DNA of 18,373 nucleotides from RGIG2161 sp964525525 (GTDB taxonomy: Bacteria > Bacillota > Clostridia > Oscillospirales > CAG-272), in assembly GCA_964525525.1 (NCBI GenBank), contig CAZGHD010000032.1:1-18373 (forward strand). The letters are read 5' to 3'. The notes under the pieces are model-generated. The model worked only from the letters and a program-made list of their open reading frames with translations, made no database searches and had not been told where the DNA came from. How positions within the stretch are numbered: the stretch's first letter is position 1; every line of letters starts with the position of its first letter. Both the position numbers and the translations under genes were made by a program. Shown in pieces: positions 5,935-13,715 of the stretch.

Positions 5935-7466
5935 AAAAGAGTTTGAGAGATATTTTGTCGAGTGCCGACAGCACCGAGCTTGACGTACTGCTTGACGGTT
6001 TTGACGAGTCGGCACCGAAAATATCTTCGGTAAACAGGATAAAAGTAAAAGCGCTAAAGAAAAGCGGTATTAAAAGAAACGTTTTTTTGGGGGGTACTAA
6101 AAAGAGGATCGCGGCGTTTGCGGCAGGAGTTCTTATTTTTTCGGCTGTCGGCTTTGGCGGATACGCATACGCCGCAGACGTACGGCAATATAACGAGGCG
6201 GTGAGCTTTTTTGATGAGCACGAGCTTTCCCGTGACGGACTTTCCCGCGCGGAGATAAAGGCAGTCTACCGCGATATTACCACCGAGTCGTTCAAATATC
6301 CCAAAACCGCGGAGGTAATTGCCAAAAGCATTTCAGGATATGAGCTCGATCAAAGCGATCCTACTCCCGAGGACGTTGAAGCACTTTGGAATTATAAGAA
6401 TTATAACGGCAGATATTGGGTTTCCGATTCGGCGGCAAAAGAAAAGGTCGTATATAGACACTACGGTGAGGACAAAATGGACGAGGAACTCGGATTTCTC
6501 GTGTTTGACCGAAGCTATTTTGAAAAATACGAAAACGATCAGCTTATCTGGTCGGTATCGTTTGAAGAGTTTTATATAGACGACTATATTACCGTTGACG
6601 GCGGTGCCGTGGTTTACGGCCACTCGTCGCGTATATCTACCGAGCAGGAGTCTTACGCGTATATGTCGCTTGTGTCTGACAGCGGTGAAATTTTGTGGCT
6701 GATTAAGCTGGAAAACGGTTTTCACAGCGAATATATATGTAAAATTCTTGATAACCGGGACGGAACTTTGGCTGTGTTCAGCCGAGGAGATCTCGAAGTC
6801 TTTTGCCTTAGCCAATATGATAAAAACGGGGACAGACTCAGCTTTGACAAAACCGAGATAGGTAACTACGGTATATGGAATGCCGCGCATTTCGGGGACG
6901 GATATATAGTTCAGCTCGGAAGTTACAACACGGGCGAGATGGCGAAGATAGTAAAGGTCGATAAAAACGGGAAGATAACCGAGACCTTTTCCTACTCGGG
7001 CGATGACTGTTACTACTATATCACCGATATGATTGAATTTTGCGGTAATATCTATCTTTCTGCGTACGCCATCCCCAAAGGAGAAGATGACGAACATAGC
7101 AAGGTCGGTCATTATGAGATGAAAGACGTGTTTGATAAGATCGCGGGAAAATATAATATATCAAGCGAAGCGCTTACTCCCATGGTGCGCGACAATTATA
7201 CTGCAATGCTTTTGGTGTGCGAACCGAGCACGGGAACTCCGACGGAGTTTTATTCTGTCGGCGGATCGCTTGGCGGAGAGATTACGATTGACGAGAACGG
7301 ACGGCTTTTATGGGACGTTGAAAGTATTACTTCGGTCTCATTTTCTCCTATGACCAGCGCGTATTCCTTTAAAGGTTCGAGCTATATATACAGATATACT
7401 TTTGATGAAAAAGGTATGCTTGTAAACCGCGAAAAGACCGGAGAGATAACAGACTTTATAAGGTAA
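5931..7466 (+). CDS. Single-pass membrane protein, probable anti-sigma/sensor partner
   Basis: The GTG start overlaps the sigma-factor stop by 4 bp, with GGGAGGTGA at 5918-5926 as its binding site; 511 residues. Residues 1-56 are cytoplasmic and basic toward the membrane, with an LRDILSSAD..ELDVLLDGFD segment that could hold the sigma factor. One membrane helix lies at about 60-82. The remaining roughly 430 residues are outside the cell, rich in beta-strand patterns with repeated blade-like stretches (VSDSGEILWLIKLEN, YDKNGDRLSF, VDKNGKITETF, IDENGRLLWDVE), suggesting a propeller-like sensor. I do not recognise a named anti-sigma domain; the role is inferred from topology and gene order. It might instead be an effector protein under the same control. 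Transcription ends at a strong hairpin 5 bp after the stop. Confidence 0.75.
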   Translation: MKKSLRDILSSADSTELDVLLDGFDESAPKISSVNRIKVKALKKSGIKRNVFLGGTKKRIAAFAAGVLIFSAVGFGGYAYAADVRQYNEAVSFFDEHELSRDGLSRAEIKAVYRDITTESFKYPKTAEVIAKSISGYELDQSDPTPEDVEALWNYKNYNGRYWVSDSAAKEKVVYRHYGEDKMDEELGFLVFDRSYFEKYENDQLIWSVSFEEFYIDDYITVDGGAVVYGHSSRISTEQESYAYMSLVSDSGEILWLIKLENGFHSEYICKILDNRDGTLAVFSRGDLEVFCLSQYDKNGDRLSFDKTEIGNYGIWNAAHFGDGYIVQLGSYNTGEMAKIVKVDKNGKITETFSYSGDDCYYYITDMIEFCGNIYLSAYAIPKGEDDEHSKVGHYEMKDVFDKIAGKYNISSEALTPMVRDNYTAMLLVCEPSTGTPTEFYSVGGSLGGEITIDENGRLLWDVESITSVSFSPMTSAYSFKGSSYIYRYTFDEKGMLVNREKTGEITDFIR

Positions 7467-7470
7467 ATAG

Positions 7471-7505
7471 AAAAAATCGAGGTTGTGCTGCAACCTCGAT
7501 TTTAG
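7471..7505. terminator. Bidirectional intrinsic terminator between the sigma operon and plsY
   Basis: A perfect 13-bp stem AAAATCGAGGTTG-TGCTG-CAACCTCGATTTT with A/T tracts on both sides. It serves the convergent sigma operon (+) and plsY (-). Confidence 0.9.
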
Positions 7506-7507
7506 TT

Positions 7508-8119
7508 TTATTTATGAAATCCGTTTTTGATAAATTGCCGTATTTTTATGTCCTCGCCGCGTTTACCTTTACCGAGGTTACTGAAGTGTTTTACCCCGAT
7601 AAGTATACTTGCCGGAAGAACGGCCGCTGCGGCGACTAAACTCCATTTCTGAAGTCCGTAAAGCACAGGGAAGAGAATGGATGCGGACATCGGCATCGCG
7701 GCACTGTAATTGGCAACAAGCATAAGTGAACCGCATATCAAAAGTAAAATGCAGAACAGAAAAGGATCGGATGCTAAAACGAATCCGCCGAAAGGTGCGA
7801 GGCCTTTTCCGCCCTTAAATTTAAGGTAAAACGGGAAAACGTGACCGAACACCGCGGCGTTACCCGCAATAAGTCCTGCAAACGAGATGGTGGGGAAAAG
7901 GTATTCCGCTAACTTTACTGCGGTGACCGCTTTTGCTATGTCAAACAGCATTACGACCACACCGTACACCTTGCCGAACACCAAAAGCGCGTTGCTTGCG
8001 CCGAGGTTTCCCGTGCCGTGCTCTTTAAGGTTTTTATGTTTTATTTTAGAGATAAACGCCGACGGGCTTATCGAACCTAACAGATACCCGAGTAAACAAC
8101 AGAGAACAATAGATTTCAT
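7508..8119 (-). CDS. plsY: Glycerol-3-phosphate acyltransferase PlsY
   Basis: A 203-residue integral membrane enzyme that transfers the acyl group of acyl-phosphate to sn-glycerol 3-phosphate, the first acylation in phospholipid synthesis. The three PlsY motifs are present: GSISPSAFI (15-23), HGTGNLGASN (34-43) for the usual GSGNxGATN, and GHVFPFYLKFKGGKGLA (92-108) with the phosphate-binding Gly/Lys loop. Five or more hydrophobic segments fit the family. The Ser-to-Thr and Thr-to-Ser changes in motif 2 are conservative but suggest a divergent or paralogous copy. No plsX or other lipid gene is adjacent. The ribosome binding site (AAAAGG) is only moderate. Confidence 0.88.
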   Translation of the reverse strand: MKSIVLCCLLGYLLGSISPSAFISKIKHKNLKEHGTGNLGASNALLVFGKVYGVVVMLFDIAKAVTAVKLAEYLFPTISFAGLIAGNAAVFGHVFPFYLKFKGGKGLAPFGGFVLASDPFLFCILLLICGSLMLVANYSAAMPMSASILFPVLYGLQKWSLVAAAAVLPASILIGVKHFSNLGKGKRGEDIKIRQFIKNGFHK

Positions 8120-8156
8120 GCTAAACCATGCCTTTTCAAATTATCTTACACCTTAT

Positions 8157-8187
8157 ATTATACAGCAAAAAATAATTTTAATTGTTA
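8157..8187 (-). promoter_or_regulatory. Possible promoter of plsY
   Basis: TATAAT on the minus strand (complement of 8157-8162) lies about 38 bp before the ATG. The -35 region is AT-rich without a good match. The 165-bp gap up to 8284 holds nothing else I can identify, and no clear terminator follows the upstream gene, so read-through into plsY is possible. Confidence 0.4.
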
Positions 8188-8284
8188 TAAAACTGTTAAT
8201 GATGTTCAGGTGTATAGGTATTTTACTCGATATGAGTTTTGAAAACGTTTTAGTAATGTTTGAAAATTGTTAAACTGTATAAAA

Positions 8285-8851
8285 TCAGACTGATTCAAGA
8301 ATATTTGAGTTTTCTTTCATTCGCTTTTCCGCTTTCCGGATTTTTACGTATACTATAATGCTGAGCACTACGTCGATACAGAAGAAAAACTGACCTATTG
8401 CGAATAGCGTGGCTGATACGGCGCTTAATTTTTTCTCCCTGTATCCTGCTATACAAGCGGAAACGCCTATCAATCCGGTCATAAATATAGTAATCAGGTC
8501 TATGATTATGAAAAAAGGAACGAACGCCATGGTAAATACCATAAATGCAAAAAGAAGTCCTAAAACGAAAATTACTATATACGCCGGAATTTGTAAAAGC
8601 TTGATCATCATAGCAACAAATGCGGTAGTTCTTGAATCCCATTTGAGAACGATGCTTAAAATAAAGGTTACTACAGCACAGATTAAAGCAATTAATAAAA
8701 AAATTAACAGGAACAAAAGCAAATTAGCAATACTTTCGTTAAAAACTTCTTTGAATACGTCGGTTACCCTCAAAAAAGAAAACAAAAGAAACAGAAAAAG
8801 GTACTGTAGTAGTAACACCGGAAGCAGTGCTATATATTTTAAGGTTTTCAT
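8285..8851 (-). CDS. Multi-pass membrane protein of unknown function, last gene of the ABC operon
   Basis: A 188-residue, very hydrophobic protein with about five membrane segments, starting at an ATG preceded by AAAGGAG. It follows the second ABC permease by 23 bp in the same direction, so it is probably the last gene of that operon. Features: an N-terminal hydrophobic stretch (LLPVLLLQYLFLFLLFSFL), long Ile/Leu/Phe-rich helices, a conserved-looking IGVSACIAGYREKK loop, and a charged C-terminal tail (KIRKAEKRMKEN). I do not recognise a family. It could be an accessory subunit of the exporter or a self-protection protein, but only position suggests that. Confidence 0.7.
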   Translation of the reverse strand: MKTLKYIALLPVLLLQYLFLFLLFSFLRVTDVFKEVFNESIANLLLFLLIFLLIALICAVVTFILSIVLKWDSRTTAFVAMMIKLLQIPAYIVIFVLGLLFAFMVFTMAFVPFFIIIDLITIFMTGLIGVSACIAGYREKKLSAVSATLFAIGQFFFCIDVVLSIIVYVKIRKAEKRMKENSNILESV

Positions 8852-8874
8852 TTGATGTGCTCCTTTTTGTATAG

Positions 8875-10014
8875 TTACGAATTTTTGCGTTTTGCAAGAG
8901 TAACGTAAATAAAATATGCAAAAGGGAAGAGTATTGCCGAATACAGTATAAGTCTTACGGCACAGAACGGGTCGTTTATGCCGTAAAGATAGTAATACGG
9001 CGGGAGTATAGCTTGCAGTGGGATAAACATTCTGGTGTTAAAAAACACGGGGCAGAACGCCAGCGTTGCGACGAGAACTATCGGGAGCGCCGCCGCCATA
9101 AGGCGTTCGGTTTTGCACACGGTGCCAATGAGGGTTGAAAAAACAGCCGCTGCCAAAACGAAAGTTGACATCATCAGCGTTTCGGTCGCAAAATCGCTAT
9201 ACGTTCCCGAGAGAATAAGCGCCGCGGTTACAAACACGGCTGATAAAGACGTAGCTGCTAAATTATTTCCGAAAAAGACGAATATTCTTTTCTGAGGCGG
9301 CAGACACGAGAAAACGTTGCGCTTTTCATCGGATATAAAATACATAGCCGCCGCAAGGGAACAGAACAGGATCAGCGTTACGAGAATGCCGCGGAGCGGT
9401 GCAAGAGAGATGCTTTGATTCCCTGTGGGAGATTTTGTTGAGTCAAGAAAAGTGAAATCCACTATTCCGTCGTCAGAAATTATAGTGTCAAAAACAGAAC
9501 GCAGTTCTTCTTTGGGAATATCGACTGCCGCCGAAATATTTGAATTTATATACTGGATATACGCGCTGTACGCGATCTCGGGAAAAATAGAGCCGAACAG
9601 CTTTTCACGCGAGGAGCGCACGAACGAGTCGTCCTCTGACGCGTACACGGTAACGAGTGTTGCGCGTTTTCCGAGAGCCACCCTTTGAATCTTTTCTTCA
9701 ATATCGTGATTAAGCACCCACGCAGTGTCCGCCTTTGCGCTTTTTACAAGCGCAATCGCCTCGTCTTCTGTTTCGCACTCGGTAACGGAGAGCACGCGGG
9801 TGTTTTCCGAGAGACGCACTATTACCGCATCGGTAAAATCGCTTTTAGCTTCTGCCGTGACCGCAACGCGGATGAGTCCACCCTCGTCAGATGAATGAAG
9901 CGCAAGTATCGTGGTCAGTATCGGAATGGAAAGCAGAATAACGATAAATCCAACTTTTTTCAGAAGGCGTTTGGAGAGTATAAAGTACCATTTTAGGAAT
10001 TTTATATCAGTCAC
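8875..10014 (-). CDS. ABC-2 type permease subunit (second of two)
   Basis: A 379-residue membrane protein with a GTG start preceded by an ideal AAGGAGGA; its start overlaps the stop of the first permease by 8 bp. One membrane helix lies at about 21-40. An extracytoplasmic domain follows (about 41-205) with an EDEAIALVKSAKADTAWVLNHDIEEKI segment typical of ABC2_membrane_3/YhgE-like permeases. Five C-terminal helices complete it, including ALPIVLVATLAFCPVFF and a PPYYYLYGIND loop. It should form the membrane channel with the first permease and be driven by the ATPase at 11238-11912. Substrate unknown. The two permeases are diverged, so a heterodimer is likely. Confidence 0.85.
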   Translation of the reverse strand: MTDIKFLKWYFILSKRLLKKVGFIVILLSIPILTTILALHSSDEGGLIRVAVTAEAKSDFTDAVIVRLSENTRVLSVTECETEDEAIALVKSAKADTAWVLNHDIEEKIQRVALGKRATLVTVYASEDDSFVRSSREKLFGSIFPEIAYSAYIQYINSNISAAVDIPKEELRSVFDTIISDDGIVDFTFLDSTKSPTGNQSISLAPLRGILVTLILFCSLAAAMYFISDEKRNVFSCLPPQKRIFVFFGNNLAATSLSAVFVTAALILSGTYSDFATETLMMSTFVLAAAVFSTLIGTVCKTERLMAAALPIVLVATLAFCPVFFNTRMFIPLQAILPPYYYLYGINDPFCAVRLILYSAILFPFAYFIYVTLAKRKNS

Positions 10015-11245
10015 AGACGATCCTCCTTAATTTGAACTTTCTGACAGCGCACGCAAGGGCGAACAGCAAAACTGAGTATATAACGCAGGGCAATACGTCA
10101 AAAATTCCCGTATTCGTACGAAGCGCGCTTCTCGCACAGTCAAAGGCTATTTTAGTGGGCAGAAATTCAGCAATATTTCTCACTGCATAGGGCAGTGTAT
10201 AGATCGGGAAGAAAAATCCGCTGACGTAAGACACGCTTACGGTTACGAGAACCTGAAGGAGCACGCCGCTTATTACGTTTGATACGAGCTCATATACGAA
10301 AAACTGCATAACCGAAATGAGCAGTATGGCGGGCAGACACCTGACGGCAAATAAAAATGAGTCCTTTACCGATGTGATCTGCGATATAAATCTACTGCCT
10401 ATAAACGCGCCGGTTGCGGTGATGCAAAGCACTCCCGTCAGCGCGATCATAACAAACATGGGAATTAGATCCGCCGCCGTTTGCATAACGACTCCGTATC
10501 CCTTACTGTAAAGCAGGCGGGAGAGGGAAAGATCGCTCTTTGTCGCATACTGAACGCATATGATTCCGCACAAGAGGAATATAAGCATAAAGAAAACGCA
10601 GAAATAATAGCCTTTAAATCCGAGTCCCTCGTTGTTGTCCACGTAATTTATACTGTATATCCCTTCTCGGTCAAGGATTATGTCAACGTAATCAAGGCTG
10701 AAATCTTTTACAAGTTCCGAGTGCCTTTCGTCATAAGTTCCGTACTTATCGAGAATAGCGTCAAAGCCGTAGATACCTTTCTGCGCGTCGATTACCATAT
10801 CGGAGACTACGCTGATTATCTCCTCCATTAAGACGGGACCGAGTATGGCGGGATTGTTTCCCGTAACGTATCGGATCTTTTCCGTGTTACCGTTTATTGC
10901 GTTTGATATGAAATTATCAGGTATCAGAATATACGCGCGTATCTCGTTTTCTTCGAGTTTCTCAAGCGCTTCATCTTCTGTCATTGAGAGAAAATCAATG
11001 TAGTATTTTGATGAATCAAAATTTTTGAGGGCAAACATACCTATTCCGAGAAAAGAGTCACCAAAATCTCCGACGACTCCGACAGGAATACGCATCTGGC
11101 TCTCGTCTTCGTCGCTTTGTGTAAATATGCTCGTGAATATTACCGAAATACACAACGCGAGAATCGCGGTAAAAAATATTATCGCGGGATAGAGCTTCAG
11201 CGCTCTTTTGGCTTGAGCGCTGAGATAATGTATAAATTTAGTCAT
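10007..11245 (-). CDS. ABC-2 type permease subunit (first of two)
   Basis: A 412-residue membrane protein with the same plan as the second permease: one helix at about 19-41, an extracytoplasmic domain (about 45-205) with EDEALEKLEENEIRAYILIPDNFISNAI, the recognisable ABC2_membrane_3 pattern, then about five helices (FKGYYFCVFFMLIFLLCGII, LIPMFVMIALTGVLCITATGAFIG, FPIYTLPYAVRNIAEFLP). The ATG overlaps the ATPase stop by 8 bp and has no real Shine-Dalgarno, so its translation probably depends on the upstream gene. The YTLPYAVRNIAEFLPTKIAFDCARSAL stretch near the end matches the conserved P..l..i...lP motif of ABC-2 exporters. It is an exporter-type permease of unknown substrate. Confidence 0.87.
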   Translation of the reverse strand: MTKFIHYLSAQAKRALKLYPAIIFFTAILALCISVIFTSIFTQSDEDESQMRIPVGVVGDFGDSFLGIGMFALKNFDSSKYYIDFLSMTEDEALEKLEENEIRAYILIPDNFISNAINGNTEKIRYVTGNNPAILGPVLMEEIISVVSDMVIDAQKGIYGFDAILDKYGTYDERHSELVKDFSLDYVDIILDREGIYSINYVDNNEGLGFKGYYFCVFFMLIFLLCGIICVQYATKSDLSLSRLLYSKGYGVVMQTAADLIPMFVMIALTGVLCITATGAFIGSRFISQITSVKDSFLFAVRCLPAILLISVMQFFVYELVSNVISGVLLQVLVTVSVSYVSGFFFPIYTLPYAVRNIAEFLPTKIAFDCARSALRTNTGIFDVLPCVIYSVLLFALACAVRKFKLRRIVCD

Positions 11246-11912
11246 TTTTCAAACGTTTTATAAGATCGTCCGTGTTTTTCTCTCCGCTGTAGAGGGAGAG
11301 CGCTCCGTTCTTGAGAATGTATATTTCATCACAGAGACGAAGCTCGTATACGTCGTGGGTGGCTATAATAACGGTTCCGCCGTTTTCCTTAAAGGAAAGC
11401 AGGTAGTTATATATTTTCTCTTTGCAGATAAGGTCGAGCGCAGAGGTGGGCTCGTCGAGCAAGAGAACGGAGGGCGAGTTTGCTATACAGCATCCTATTG
11501 CCAATCTCTTTTTCATACCGCCTGACATTTTGCTTACGGTGACGTTTATATACTCGTCAATTCCGAGCATCTTGAGTTCACCGTCGGAAAGTCCGCGTTT
11601 AATATCCGCGCGGGAGTACCAAAGAGACAGGTTGTCCCGAGCGGATAATTCGTTTAAGAGAGGTGGGCTTTGAGGAACAAAGCCCACCGTCTCGTCGCGT
11701 TTCTTTTTATTTGTCATCAGGTCGGTGCCGTCACAGAGAAAGCTGCCGGAGCCTCCGATCAGCCCGGTGAGCACACCGAACAGAGTGGATTTTCCACTTC
11801 CGTTTTCTCCCAAAATGCCGATACACTGACCCGAACGTGCGGTGAAAGAGAGATCATTTAAAACCGTTTTTTTGCCGAATTTTTTAGTTACGTTTTTGAT
11901 CTCAATATTCAT
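11238..11912 (-). CDS. ABC transporter ATP-binding protein
   Basis: A 224-residue nucleotide-binding subunit. Walker A is GENGSGKST (35-43), the Q-loop is Gln81 (VPQSPP), the signature is MSGGMKKR (129-136), Walker B is VLLLDEP (149-155) followed by TSALD, and the H-loop is His186 (ATHD). All catalytic residues are present. It is of the short exporter type that pairs with ABC-2 permeases (NatA/CcmA-like). Its ATG lies 4 bp after the lipoprotein stop, with a distant, weak ribosome binding site, so translation is probably coupled. The following permease overlaps it by 8 bp. It powers export, or mechanical work in the membrane, by the two encoded permeases. Confidence 0.95.
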   Translation of the reverse strand: MNIEIKNVTKKFGKKTVLNDLSFTARSGQCIGILGENGSGKSTLFGVLTGLIGGSGSFLCDGTDLMTNKKKRDETVGFVPQSPPLLNELSARDNLSLWYSRADIKRGLSDGELKMLGIDEYINVTVSKMSGGMKKRLAIGCCIANSPSVLLLDEPTSALDLICKEKIYNYLLSFKENGGTVIIATHDVYELRLCDEIYILKNGALSLYSGEKNTDDLIKRLKND

Positions 11913-11916
11913 TTTA

Positions 11917-13488
11917 TCAGTACATCAGTCCACCGAGAATATCTTCGGAAATACCTATTGCCTTGAGGCGGGACATGAGTTCCTCAAGATTGAGAGTTGC
12001 TGCCCAAGCTTCAGGGTCTGATACAGTTTCTGTGGGGAAAGTGATAGACTCAGGCGCGGTTTTCTCGTTTGTTATAGAGATCTTTACAAAGGTGGTGTCG
12101 TTGTCTACGTCAAAACCTGTCATAAGGAGAGAAAGCTCAATGTCGAATTTGTCGGCAGATACCTCTTTTAAGTTTACAACAAGCTTCATGGATGAAGGGT
12201 CAATGAGTGAATCCATAGAGCCGGCAAACTCTGAACCGGGAATAATAGTATACTTTCCGCTGAAAACACCGTCTTTTGCTTTTTCATAATCAACGTTTTC
12301 AAACTCTACTGTAAGCATTTCGCCGCCGTCTGCTTCTATGGTCATCGTACCGCTGAATAAGCCGCCGTCTGCTTTAGTACCTTTGAGCGTGCCTGAAGAA
12401 AGCTTCTCGCCGTCTACAGTAAAGCTGAATTCTTCGCCTATTTCATTGCCGTTTTCTGCATAGATAACAGAAAAGTCGAGCGTGTCGTCCGGTACTTTTA
12501 TCTCAAGACCGGTAAGGGCGTATTCAGAAGTGAGATAGAGCTTAACGGTCATTTCCTCTCCGTCGTCGGTGATGGAATCGATCAAATAAGCCTTCTCTTC
12601 TGCTATTGTGGATACAACCTCGTCATAGAGCTCATCTGCAGACTCGTAGTAATCAAAACCGAAGATTGCAGCATTGTCGTTATAGAAGCCCTTGATAAGA
12701 TTCTTTATATCTTCACTTGTCATAAGGTCATCCATAACGGCAACTATCATGTCGCGCGCTACTGTTGCGTTTATCTTGGTAGTAAGGACGATTGCTTCGG
12801 CAGAAACACCGTTTGCGGTAATGGTTTCTTCTGTCTTTTCAACTGCGGTTATCTTGTCAAGCACTAAACCGAGTGCCTTGGGAAGGTAGTCTTTTACTGC
12901 CGATATATATTTTGCGAGTTCGATTGATGAAAGCTGTTCGAACTGCATATCATCCGGCATTCCTGCGGAAGAAAAAGCTTCTTCAAGATTCATTTTGAGG
13001 GTACCGTCAGCAAGACCGGGAAGTGCGATATAAGCGTCGTTCGTTGATTTATCGAAATAAATTTCTGCTTTTCCGAGTTCAATATCGCCGCACAGAAGAG
13101 CAAGGTTGGTTGCCAAGCCGCTGTCGGGAGCGAAATTAACGTCATATTCAGCTGTTATCTTGTTAAGAGATACACCGGGGAGAACGCTGCCAATAAGGAG
13201 AGGGGATATTTCAACACCGATAGTACCCGTAGCCGCTGTGCCGCTGAAATTACCGGATACGGTATTTTCAAACGCAGAGAACATTTTTTCGTATACTGTG
13301 AATGCTGCGTCGGTTCCGTTCTTTATGCCGTCAGTGAGCACTGTCTTGAAAAGTTCTGTCGGCTCCATTGCGGCGTAGTTGGGAGTTTTATCTTCATTGC
13401 CTGGGGTGTTACCGTTACAGGATACCAGCGCAATGCAGGATGTGAGTGTGAGCGCGACAGTCAAAAAGAGTGCGAGTAATTTTTTCAT
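11917..13488 (-). CDS. Large surface lipoprotein of unknown function, first gene of the ABC operon
   Basis: The start is the ATG at 13488, preceded by CGGAGG; an earlier in-frame ATG at 13542 lies in the leader next to the terminator U-tract. The product is 523 residues. Residues 1-23 are a lipoprotein signal peptide with lipobox LVSC (21-24), Cys24 the lipidated residue. A low-complexity spacer NGNTPGNEDKTPN follows, then a long acidic beta-rich body with repeated patterns (GTLKGTKADGGLFSGTMTIEADGGE, FSGKYTIIPGSEFAG). I recognise no catalytic motif or family; a fold that cradles a lipid or other hydrophobic ligand is possible but unproven. As the first gene of the operon, 4 bp from the ATPase, it may be the extracellular partner of the exporter. 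Confidence 0.8.
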   Translation of the reverse strand: MKKLLALFLTVALTLTSCIALVSCNGNTPGNEDKTPNYAAMEPTELFKTVLTDGIKNGTDAAFTVYEKMFSAFENTVSGNFSGTAATGTIGVEISPLLIGSVLPGVSLNKITAEYDVNFAPDSGLATNLALLCGDIELGKAEIYFDKSTNDAYIALPGLADGTLKMNLEEAFSSAGMPDDMQFEQLSSIELAKYISAVKDYLPKALGLVLDKITAVEKTEETITANGVSAEAIVLTTKINATVARDMIVAVMDDLMTSEDIKNLIKGFYNDNAAIFGFDYYESADELYDEVVSTIAEEKAYLIDSITDDGEEMTVKLYLTSEYALTGLEIKVPDDTLDFSVIYAENGNEIGEEFSFTVDGEKLSSGTLKGTKADGGLFSGTMTIEADGGEMLTVEFENVDYEKAKDGVFSGKYTIIPGSEFAGSMDSLIDPSSMKLVVNLKEVSADKFDIELSLLMTGFDVDNDTTFVKISITNEKTAPESITFPTETVSDPEAWAATLNLEELMSRLKAIGISEDILGGLMY

Positions 13489-13510
13489 TATGATTACCTC
13501 CGTTGTGGTA

Positions 13511-13526
13511 CGGCTGTTGTCAGCCG
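13511..13526 (-). other. Small hairpin in the lipoprotein 5' leader
   Basis: On the minus strand, CGGCTG-ACAA-CAGCCG forms a 6-bp stem between the attenuator and the Shine-Dalgarno (GGAGG, about 13496-13500). It may protect the mRNA 5' end or space the ribosome site. No function is shown. Confidence 0.5.
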
Positions 13527-13542
13527 ATGGTTTTTGACACAT

Positions 13543-13573
13543 AAAAACGAAAAATGCCCCGTGAAACGGGGCA
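13543..13573 (-). terminator. Intrinsic terminator inside the lipoprotein leader (attenuator)
   Basis: On the minus strand, GCCCCGT-TTC-ACGGGGC is followed by ATTTTTCGTTTTT. It lies within the leader, about 55 nt after the predicted start of transcription and about 55 nt before the lipoprotein ATG, so it should control the operon rather than end one. Confidence 0.85.
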
Positions 13574-13575
13574 GG

Positions 13576-13634
13576 ATCATCGTACCAATGGGGGTGAGCC
13601 CCGCTTAACTATAAATATGTGCCTTTACGATGAT
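13576..13634 (-). ncRNA. Candidate riboswitch-like structured leader of the lipoprotein-ABC operon
   Basis: On the minus strand, arms ATCATCGTA (from 13634) and TACGATGAT (to 13576) enclose a purine-rich loop, a GGGG-CTCA-CCCC hairpin (13591-13602) and a short CATTGG. Sequence AAGCGGGGC (13598-13606) can pair instead with GCCCCGTTT (13564-13572), the 5' arm of the terminator: nine consecutive pairs including one G-U. That gives two exclusive states, the usual plan of a transcription-terminating riboswitch. The outer 5' arm overlaps the predicted transcription start, so part of it may be absent from the RNA if the 13633-13661 promoter is used. I do not recognise a known riboswitch class. Confidence 0.5.
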
Positions 13635-13661
13635 TATAACATATAATTTTGTATTTTTCAA
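13633..13661 (-). promoter_or_regulatory. Sigma-A promoter of the lipoprotein-ABC operon
   Basis: On the minus strand: TTGAAA (complement of 13656-13661), a 17-bp spacer and TATAAT (complement of 13633-13638), with extended TGT. Transcription should begin near 13626, giving a leader of about 138 nt. Confidence 0.85.
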
Positions 13662-13715
13662 GTAGTATTGGCAAATAAATTTTAATAAAATAGAACTTTT
13701 TTGGGCTTTTATCCT

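Noticed and set aside
6333..7112. 259-codon minus-strand open frame
   Set aside because: Antisense shadow of the membrane sensor gene, which has a promoter, coupled start and terminator.
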